Shown here one piece after another: positions 14,110-20,290 of a stretch of DNA of 20,290 nt (positions are counted from its first letter, which is position 1; the number at the start of each line of letters is the position of its first letter). A program made the position numbers and the translations under genes. The notes below the pieces were generated by a model. It saw only the letters and a program-made list of their open reading frames with translations. It searched no databases and was not told the origin of the DNA. Location: contig CAJOQA010000256.1 of the NCBI GenBank assembly GCA_905236465.1, forward strand, positions 1 to 20,290, given 5' to 3'. This DNA comes from an uncultured Treponema sp. (GTDB lineage: Bacteria; Spirochaetota; Spirochaetia; Treponematales; Treponemataceae).

Positions 14110-16546
14110 CTTTTGATTCCAGTGGGCGACTATAATAATAGCCCTGTATGTAGTCCCCCTTATATTCTACTATTTTATCAGCTTGCCATTTTTCTTCAAT
14201 ACCTTCAATTATAACCTTCATATTCAGGCCGTGCACAAAGTTGATAAGGTTTTCTACTACATGGTATTTTTCTTGCTTTAGGTAGGTGTCTACCAAAGAC
14301 TTGTCTAGTTTTACGAAGGTTGCAGGAATATATGTTAGGTAGCTGAATGATGAATAGCCTGTTCCAAAGTCGTCCAGGGCTATGCGAAGCCCCATGCTTG
14401 AAAACTCATCAAAAATATTTTTTGCTAATGCCCTGTCGCGGAATAGCATACTTTCTGTAATCTCTATGCAGATGTATTTTGGGTCGATTGCATTTTTTGC
14501 AAGAAGAGCTTTTAGAAATGGAATGTATTCCTTGTCTTTCATCTGGGCAGCTGAGTAATTGATAGAAATTTTTTTTAGCTCCACCCCATTGTTTCTCCAT
14601 TCAACAATGGTGTTTATGACTTTTTCAGTAAGAATTCTTCCTACCTTTGGCATAAGGCCGCTTTCTTCCGCAACAGAAATAAATTCTCCCGGAGGATATT
14701 TTTCATTCTGCAACCTGATAAGGGCTTCAAAGCCAAAGACCTCTTTTGTTGTAAGTTCAATTTGGGGTTGAAACACAACCTTAAAGAGATTTTCTTTGCA
14801 GGCCTTTTCAATTTCAGTGCGGACCTTATGTCTGTTTTTTATGATTTCTCCCATGGCGGAATTATAAAAAACAGATATGTTTTTTCCGCCATGTTTTGCC
14901 TCGGACTTTGCAATTCCTGCCGCGACAACGTATTTTTCTGCTGAATCAAATGCTTCTGCTGAAGTTACAACTCCCACGCTTGCCTTTAAGAAAATAGGGG
15001 TCCCGTTGTACATGAAGGGGGAAGACAGGGCGTGCCGTAAGTAATACATTTTTGGCTCTGACTTATTCAAATTTATTCCGTAGAGAATAAGCAGGAATTC
15101 ATCCCCACCAAAGCGGAAGATGTCTAGTTTTATGTCTGCCTTCAGTCTTGAAAGTCTGGTGGAAAGTTCTATTAATATTTCGTCCGCAAACTCTGGCGAA
15201 TAATAATCGTTTATTTGCTGAAAATCGTCTATGTCAAAAAGTATTATGCTAAAGGGAATATTGTTATTTACAACAATGTGCAGCTGCTCAAGGGCCAAAG
15301 CCCTAGTTGGCAGTTTGGTAAGTACATCATGTGTTGCCATAAAGCGTAGCGTTGCCTGGCTTTTTTTTAGGATAAGAGAATAGAACATTAGTGTTGTGAC
15401 TAACACGATGCAGGAAACAAAGACAATCAGGGCGGGGAAGAATACATTGTTGAAGTCCTTAAAAAAAGATGGGGGCTTGTTTAAAATCTGTATATCTTTT
15501 GGCAGCCTGTTCTTTTTTAGCCCGTATTTTTCCATCAGGGAATAGTCAATGAGGTTTTCAGCCTTTATATTTGTTTTGATAGGAATGTCAGAGGTATCTT
15601 TATTATTAAGCAGTATGTCTATAACTGTGTTTCCTGCATATTCACCGTCCGCAGTGTGATCAAAGTAGGCTCCTGCAAGCATACCCTTGCTGTTTCTCAT
15701 ATCTCCTACATAAAAGACCGGTGCGTTTGAATGGGCATAGAAGAAGGCTCCCATTTCTGCCTCTGTGTATATCTTGCCCTTGTTGTTGATAAAGTAGCCC
15801 ATGACCATTATGGCTGAATCAAATGAGATTTCTGAAATTAATGTCGCAAGCTCGGCCTCGCTTTTATAGTTCATGTCTATCAGCGTGAAATCAAGGTCAG
15901 AAAAACTTTCTTTAACTTCCTGAAATTGGTCTAGGTTCCCCACAGATGATGTCAGCTGGTCCGCAAAGACATATATCTTTTTTCTTTTGGGAAAGAAGAA
16001 TTTTATTAGGTTAAGGCAGTCTGCTAGCGGAACCCTTTCTATGGAGCCTGTGAACAGGGGCTTTTGCATGGCACGGTTTGCTAAATCAAAGTTGTTTATT
16101 CCCAGGAATACAAGGGGCAGTCCCTTAAAAAGTTCTTCTTGGGTGTTCAATGCAAAGCTTAGAGCCGCATCATCGCCTAAGATTACGGCATCAAAGTGTT
16201 TTTCTGAAATCTTGAACTTTATGTTTTCGTAGATACTCTGCCTGTGGCTTGTGGCGTTATAGTTTTTGGTGTCCATGTATTCAGCCAGACAGTTTATGCC
16301 CTGACTTTCAAGCACTTTCAGTATTCCTTCTTCCTCGTACTTTACCAAAGAGTCCAAGCCGTTGTAGGAGCTGAGGAAAAGCACTGAGAAGTCTTTGGGC
16401 TGTATGCTTTGTGCCTTACGGGTCTTTTCCTTTACGTAAGAAAGGTTGTTCTTCCAAAGAATAATGACGCCCAAAAGAATTCCCGCAACAGACAGGTATG
16501 CAAGAATCATGTGGATAAATTTTTGTATTTGTTTTTTTCCTGCCAT
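14081..16546 (-). CDS. GGDEF-EAL protein with periplasmic substrate-binding sensor domain
   Basis: An 821-residue bifunctional c-di-GMP enzyme. TM1 is at about residues 10-31. A periplasmic domain (about 50-340) with FSVLFLSSYNG, DAVILGDDAALSFA and LPLVFLGINN resembles the ABC-type substrate-binding sensor fold (ABC_sub_bind, Pfam PF04392). TM2 is at about 369-392. The GGDEF domain starts at THDVLTKLPTR and keeps GGDEF at 480-484, although the loop after the first aspartates reads YYSPEFADE rather than yGHxxGD. The EAL domain keeps E607-A608-L609, N663, E698, D725-D726, K746, E781 and Q801, so phosphodiesterase activity is expected; cyclase activity is possible. I see no RxxD inhibitory site. 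ATG 16546 has AAAGG 9 nt upstream and lies 26 bp after the glgP stop, and the 3' end overlaps apbE. The ligand is unknown; a sugar or peptide would fit the context. Confidence 0.92.
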   Translation of the reverse strand: MAGKKQIQKFIHMILAYLSVAGILLGVIILWKNNLSYVKEKTRKAQSIQPKDFSVLFLSSYNGLDSLVKYEEEGILKVLESQGINCLAEYMDTKNYNATSHRQSIYENIKFKISEKHFDAVILGDDAALSFALNTQEELFKGLPLVFLGINNFDLANRAMQKPLFTGSIERVPLADCLNLIKFFFPKRKKIYVFADQLTSSVGNLDQFQEVKESFSDLDFTLIDMNYKSEAELATLISEISFDSAIMVMGYFINNKGKIYTEAEMGAFFYAHSNAPVFYVGDMRNSKGMLAGAYFDHTADGEYAGNTVIDILLNNKDTSDIPIKTNIKAENLIDYSLMEKYGLKKNRLPKDIQILNKPPSFFKDFNNVFFPALIVFVSCIVLVTTLMFYSLILKKSQATLRFMATHDVLTKLPTRALALEQLHIVVNNNIPFSIILFDIDDFQQINDYYSPEFADEILIELSTRLSRLKADIKLDIFRFGGDEFLLILYGINLNKSEPKMYYLRHALSSPFMYNGTPIFLKASVGVVTSAEAFDSAEKYVVAAGIAKSEAKHGGKNISVFYNSAMGEIIKNRHKVRTEIEKACKENLFKVVFQPQIELTTKEVFGFEALIRLQNEKYPPGEFISVAEESGLMPKVGRILTEKVINTIVEWRNNGVELKKISINYSAAQMKDKEYIPFLKALLAKNAIDPKYICIEITESMLFRDRALAKNIFDEFSSMGLRIALDDFGTGYSSFSYLTYIPATFVKLDKSLVDTYLKQEKYHVVENLINFVHGLNMKVIIEGIEEKWQADKIVEYKGDYIQGYYYSRPLESKDAQNFKLNI

Positions 16547-16572
16547 ACCTGTCCGCCTTTAGTTTTTGGGAA

Positions 16573-19032
16573 CTATTTGTTTATATCTTTGATTTCAATC
16601 TTGTTCAAGTGCCAGATGTCGCGGACGTAGTCTTCAATTGTGCGGTCACTGGAGAACTTGCCTGAGTTTGCAATGTTCAGCAAGGCCATTTTTGCCCAAC
16701 CTCGCTTGTCTGCATAGGCCTTTGCAACTTTTTCCTGAGCCTGAACATAAGAGTCAAAGTCTGCAAGAATAAAGTAAACGTCAGGTCTCTGTCCTTCTAC
16801 ACCGTATACGATTGAATCGTGCAGCTCTTTGAAAAGCAAACCTGTCTTGTCGTAGGTGCCGTCAACTAGTTGGTCAACAATCTTTGCAAGTGCGGGGCTG
16901 CGGTCAAGGTACTTCTGCGGGTTGTAGCTGTGTTCCTGATTAATCTTAATGATTTCGTCAGCGTTAAGACCAAAGATAAATGCATTCTTTTCACCAGCTT
17001 CGTGAACGATTTCTATGTTAGCACCGTCCAAGGTTCCCAGTGTCAAGGCGCCGTTCATCATAAACTTCATGTTTGAAGTTCCGGAAGCCTCATAACCGGC
17101 AGTTGAAATTTGTTCTGAAATATCACTTGCCGGAATGATTTTTTCTGCAACAGAAACACGGTAGTTTTCTACAAAGACAACACGGAGTTTTCCGCCAACG
17201 CGACGGTCGTTGTTAATTCTTTCTGCAACAGTGTTTATCAGCTTGATTATCTGCTTTGCCCTGCGGTAACCAGAGGCAGCCTTTGCACCAAAGATGAAAG
17301 TTCTAGCTGGTGGGTTAAAGGTTGGGTCTTCCAAAATCCTGTTGTAAAGATACATGATGTGGAATATATTGAGCAGCTGTCTCTTGTATTCGTGCAAGCG
17401 TTTTACCTGGGTGTCAAAAATGCTTTCTGGATCAAGGAATTCATTTTGCGCGTGCTTTAAGTAGTCTGCCAATTTTTGCTTGTTGTGAAGCTTAATTGTT
17501 GTAAGCTCATTTAAGCTTGCATCATCGTCAGCAAATTTTTCCAAGCCCTTGAGCTTTGACAAGTCAGATTCCCAGCCGTGCCCAATTCTCTTTGTAATAA
17601 AGTCTGCAAGCTCAGGGTTGCTAGAAAGAAGCCAACGTCTTTGAGTAACACCGTTTGTCTTGTTGTTGAACTTCTGTGGGTAGATTGTATTCCAATCCTT
17701 GAACTCCTGTTCTTTGAGAAGTTTTGTATGGAGCTCAGCAACGCCGTTTACGCTGAAGGCCGCATGGATTGCAAGCCAGCCCATGTAGACTTTGCCGTCA
17801 TGGATGATTGACATGTGGTTTTGCTTGCCATAGTCGTTGGGGAATTTTGCGCGAAGTTCAATAGAGAAGCGGCGGTTGATTTCCTCAACAATCTGGTAAA
17901 TGCGGGGAAGCAATTTCTGGAAGATGTCGATAGGCCATTTTTCAAGGGCTTCTGCCAAAATTGTGTGGTTTGTGTATGCAAATGTTTTTGTAACGACATT
18001 CCAGGCATCATTCCAACCTACATTGTATTCGTCAAGGAGAATCCTCATCATCTCCGGTATAGCAACAACTGGGTGCGTATCGTTAAGCTGAATTACATGG
18101 TAGTTGGGGAACTTGCTAAAGTCAGTTCCAACATTTGTTACAAAGTGATGGATTAAGTCCTGCAAAGAAGCAGATGTAAAGAAGTACTGCTGCCTTAAGC
18201 GCAATTCCTTTCCCATAGGACCGTTGTCGTTGGGGTAAAGAACACGGCTGATGTTTTCCGCATCGTTTTGCCTTTCTACAGCACGGTTGTACTGCATGTC
18301 GTTAAAGAGCTGCAAGTTAAATCCGTTGGGGCTAGAAGCTGACCAAAGGCGTAGTGTGTTTACGGTGTTGTTGTTAAAGCCAACAATCGGCATGTCGTAA
18401 GGGGTAGCGGTAACTTCCTCTGCATTTTCAATATAGAAGCGGTCCTGGCCATCAGGTGTCTTGCCATATTTTATCTGGCCGCCAAACTTAACTGTAACAG
18501 ATAAGTCGCTGCGCTTTACTTCCCAAGGGTCACGGTGTTTAAGCCAGTTGTCAGGGTATTCTACCTGCTGACCGTCTTCAATGTGCTGCTCGAACATGCC
18601 GTATTCGTAGCGGATACCATAACCGTTACCAGGGTACTGCAAGGTTGCAAGAGAGTCCAAGAAACATGCTGCTAAGCGTCCTAAACCACCGTTTCCAAGA
18701 CCTGCATCTGGCTCTTCATCTTCAACAACATCATATTCAACATCTATGTCTTTCAGGACTTCAAGAACCTGATCTTTTATACCAGCGTTAATCAGGTTGT
18801 TGCTTAGCGCACGCCCCATAAGGAATTCTGCGCTTAGGTAATACAATTGTTTGGTAGGCTTTGCCTCGTACTCTTTTCTCGTTTCCATCCAATTTGGCAT
18901 GATGATTTCAAGGGCACTTGCACTAACTGCATCAAAAAGATCGTGCTTTGAAGCCTGAGAAATATCCTTTCCGTACTGTCTGCGAAGACGCGCTGTAAGG
19001 TTTTCCTTAAACTGCTCTGCGTCAAATTTCAT
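16573..19032 (-). CDS. glgP: Glycogen/maltodextrin phosphorylase
   Basis: GlgP removes terminal glucose units from alpha-1,4-glucans with phosphate to give glucose-1-phosphate, and acts in the cytoplasm. The 819-residue length is typical of family GT35. Visible hallmarks are QLYYLSAEFLMGRAL near the N-terminus, DAGLGNGGLGRLAACFLDS, LNDTHP, NNKTNGVTQRRWL, VKRLHEYKRQ and the pyridoxal-phosphate site EASGTSNMKFMMNG with Schiff-base lysine K656. The start at ATG 19032 has a full AGGAGG site. The gene follows glgX after a terminator, and the two enzymes act together: GlgX trims the branch stubs that GlgP leaves. Downstream it is tightly spaced with a c-di-GMP enzyme and apbE. Nothing suggests loss of function. 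Confidence 0.98.
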   Translation of the reverse strand: MKFDAEQFKENLTARLRRQYGKDISQASKHDLFDAVSASALEIIMPNWMETRKEYEAKPTKQLYYLSAEFLMGRALSNNLINAGIKDQVLEVLKDIDVEYDVVEDEEPDAGLGNGGLGRLAACFLDSLATLQYPGNGYGIRYEYGMFEQHIEDGQQVEYPDNWLKHRDPWEVKRSDLSVTVKFGGQIKYGKTPDGQDRFYIENAEEVTATPYDMPIVGFNNNTVNTLRLWSASSPNGFNLQLFNDMQYNRAVERQNDAENISRVLYPNDNGPMGKELRLRQQYFFTSASLQDLIHHFVTNVGTDFSKFPNYHVIQLNDTHPVVAIPEMMRILLDEYNVGWNDAWNVVTKTFAYTNHTILAEALEKWPIDIFQKLLPRIYQIVEEINRRFSIELRAKFPNDYGKQNHMSIIHDGKVYMGWLAIHAAFSVNGVAELHTKLLKEQEFKDWNTIYPQKFNNKTNGVTQRRWLLSSNPELADFITKRIGHGWESDLSKLKGLEKFADDDASLNELTTIKLHNKQKLADYLKHAQNEFLDPESIFDTQVKRLHEYKRQLLNIFHIMYLYNRILEDPTFNPPARTFIFGAKAASGYRRAKQIIKLINTVAERINNDRRVGGKLRVVFVENYRVSVAEKIIPASDISEQISTAGYEASGTSNMKFMMNGALTLGTLDGANIEIVHEAGEKNAFIFGLNADEIIKINQEHSYNPQKYLDRSPALAKIVDQLVDGTYDKTGLLFKELHDSIVYGVEGQRPDVYFILADFDSYVQAQEKVAKAYADKRGWAKMALLNIANSGKFSSDRTIEDYVRDIWHLNKIEIKDINK

Positions 19033-19036
19033 AGGT

Positions 19037-19095
19037 TCCTCCTAAAATAAGAACTTTTTTATAGAGGGCAGCCTGAAAAAAACTGAAGTTTTTCA
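19037..19095 (-). promoter_or_regulatory. glgP leader: Shine-Dalgarno, possible -10, A/T-rich stem-loop
   Basis: On the minus strand AGGAGG (19037-19042) precedes glgP. TATAAA (19058-19063) could be a -10 giving a leader of about 20 nt, but no -35 is seen at 16-18 nt. Further upstream an imperfect inverted repeat (19074-19095, loop TTCA) is of unknown role. Confidence 0.35.
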
Positions 19096-19104
19096 AGACT
19101 CCCT

Positions 19105-19129
19105 AAAAAACACGGTGCCTCCCAGCCGT
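19105..19129 (-). terminator. Probable intrinsic terminator after glgX
   Basis: On the minus strand ACGG, a bulged C, then TG pair with CACCGT around a GGAGG loop, followed by a run of six T (19105-19110). It lies about 15 nt after the glgX stop and would separate glgX from glgP at least partly. Confidence 0.55.
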
Positions 19130-19142
19130 ATTTTTATTCCAA

Positions 19143-20290
19143 TTAAATGGCCATCAGTATGACCATAGAGCCTGCAGGAAGCACGTACCGCCCCTGAGAC
19201 CTAAGCTGTTCAGCCCTGCCTTCAAGCACCATGCTGTCATCAGCTTCTATTGAAGTATCTGCTACCCTGTACCATGTACGTCCGTCCTTTAATGAGGGAA
19301 TTGTTACCATAGTATCATGGCGGTCGGTAGATGCCGCAATGTAAAAGTCGTTGTCTGGCTTACCGTCATCATTTAAGGAATTTGCACCGCTTAGGGTAAA
19401 GGCAATAAAGCGGGAAATCTCATTCCAATCAGGAGTGCTCCCGTCGTAATTGTACCACTGAATGTCAGGGGTGTCCCCAGCGGAATGTCCTTTAAAGAAG
19501 TTTACGCGACGGAAAACTGAATGTTTTTTTCGCATAGCTATGACCCTTTGGGTAAAGGTTATAAGGCGGTCATTTAAGCGGCAGATTCCCCAGTCAAACC
19601 AAGAGATGTCATTGTCTTGGCAGTAGGCGTTGTTGTTGCCCTGTTGGCCCCTCCTAAATTCATCCCCACCTAAAAGCATGGGGGTCCCCTGAGAAATGAG
19701 AAGAGTTAGCAGGAAATTCTTTATCTGCCTGTTGCGGGTCTTTTCTATAGAAGGATTTGCGGTTGCTCCTTCAAAGCCGTTGTTGTAGCTCCAGTTAGAA
19801 TCATTGCCGTCGCGGTTCCCCTCACCGTTTTCTTCGTTGTGCTTGCCGTTGTAGCTTACCAGGTCATTTAAAGTAAAACCGTCGTGGCTGGTTACAAAGT
19901 TTATGGAATTGCCAGGCTTCCTGTATTGAAACAGGTCACTGGAGCCAGAAATGCGGGTTGCGGCCGCAGTTGTCATGTGATCGTCGCCCCGCCAGAATTT
20001 ACGGATGTCATCCCTGAAGCGGTCGTTCCATTCGCACCATCTGCCAGGGTAGCTACCTGTTTGGTAAGCTCCGCCTGCATCCCAGGGCTCTGCGATTATT
20101 TTTGTATTGTGCAGCAGGGGATCTCCTTCTATTGCGGAGGTTATTGCAGAGACCCCGTAAAGGCTACCGTCTCCGCCACGGTTTAGGGCAGAGGCTAAGT
20201 CAAAGCGGAAGCCGTCTATGTGGTAGTTGAGTACCCAATAGCGTAAGCAGTCAATTATAAACTGGTAGACCACGGGGTTGTTTGCGTTGA
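19143..20290 (-). CDS. glgX: Glycogen debranching enzyme, N-terminus beyond the right edge
   Basis: This is an isoamylase-type GH13 enzyme that hydrolyses alpha-1,6 branches of glycogen or limit dextrin. The visible 381 residues are the C-terminal part; the frame is open through the right edge, so no start codon is assigned. Family features in order are CLRYWVLNYHIDGFRFDLAS with the nucleophile aspartate in GFRFD, IIAEPWDAGGAY with the acid/base glutamate, FVTSHDGFTLNDLVSYN with the transition-state aspartate, then the NEENGEGNRDG and NNNAYCQDNDISWFDW blocks that separate GlgX/TreX from other GH13 members. A C-terminal beta domain ends at GSMVILMAI. It lies upstream of glgP on the same strand, with a probable terminator between them. 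Confidence 0.95.
   Translation of the reverse strand, partial: NANNPVVYQFIIDCLRYWVLNYHIDGFRFDLASALNRGGDGSLYGVSAITSAIEGDPLLHNTKIIAEPWDAGGAYQTGSYPGRWCEWNDRFRDDIRKFWRGDDHMTTAAATRISGSSDLFQYRKPGNSINFVTSHDGFTLNDLVSYNGKHNEENGEGNRDGNDSNWSYNNGFEGATANPSIEKTRNRQIKNFLLTLLISQGTPMLLGGDEFRRGQQGNNNAYCQDNDISWFDWGICRLNDRLITFTQRVIAMRKKHSVFRRVNFFKGHSAGDTPDIQWYNYDGSTPDWNEISRFIAFTLSGANSLNDDGKPDNDFYIAASTDRHDTMVTIPSLKDGRTWYRVADTSIEADDSMVLEGRAEQLRSQGRYVLPAGSMVILMAI

Noticed and set aside
1..20290. Mobile elements, CRISPR arrays, tRNA or rRNA genes
   Set aside because: I saw no transposase or integrase frame, regularly spaced repeats, tRNA-like cloverleaf or rRNA sequence, and the genes are nearly contiguous.

Overview
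The window reads as a compact, fairly AT-rich bacterial chromosome segment. It has no rRNA, tRNA, insertion sequence, prophage gene or CRISPR array that I can see. Gene content and protein style fit a spirochaete of the Treponema type: a gatCAB operon, a lipoprotein ApbE, an MgtC-like protein, a divergent dicarboxylate symporter, several GGDEF/EAL proteins and glycogen enzymes. That assignment is an inference from general resemblance, not from a marker gene.

Layout from left to right. (1) Minus strand, 1-2602: a divergent sigma-70 family sigma factor, followed 26 bp downstream by a large double-AAA ATPase that runs off the left edge. (2) About 200 bp of AT-rich intergenic DNA with a strong symmetrical terminator and a good plus-strand promoter match that points into it. 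(3) Minus strand, 2810-6293: gatC-gatA-gatB, the tRNA-dependent amidotransferase. (4) Minus strand, 6414-7955: a class 3 aldehyde dehydrogenase. (5) Plus strand, 8017-10299: a membrane PAS-GGDEF-EAL protein with a broken GGDEF motif. (6) Minus strand, 10289-11790: a degenerate short-chain-dehydrogenase-like protein, coupled by an ATGA overlap to an MgtC/SapB membrane protein. (7) Plus strand, 11856-13085: a divergent sodium:dicarboxylate symporter family protein, transcribed from a promoter that shares its -35 with the gene on its left. (8) Minus strand, 13078 to the right edge: glgX (partial), a terminator, then glgP, a periplasmic-sensor GGDEF-EAL protein and apbE. The last three are tightly spaced.

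Two themes stand out. First, five genes that begin transcription units (gatC, the aldehyde dehydrogenase, the PAS-GGDEF-EAL gene, the SDR-like gene and the symporter) have a -10 box ending only 6-9 nt before the start codon. This predicts leaderless or nearly leaderless mRNAs, while genes inside operons carry ordinary Shine-Dalgarno sites. Between 11798 and 11847 two such promoters face apart and appear to share one self-complementary -35 hexamer, TTGCAA.

Second, several proteins keep a family fold but have lost family hallmarks. These are the sigma factor's region 2.4 and -35 recognition helix, the GNDKF in place of GGDEF, the missing SDR lysine and the missing symporter substrate motifs. 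The sigma factor/double-AAA pair is the best candidate for an uncharacterised regulatory system. The glgP / c-di-GMP enzyme / apbE grouping links glycogen use to second-messenger signalling in a way worth testing.
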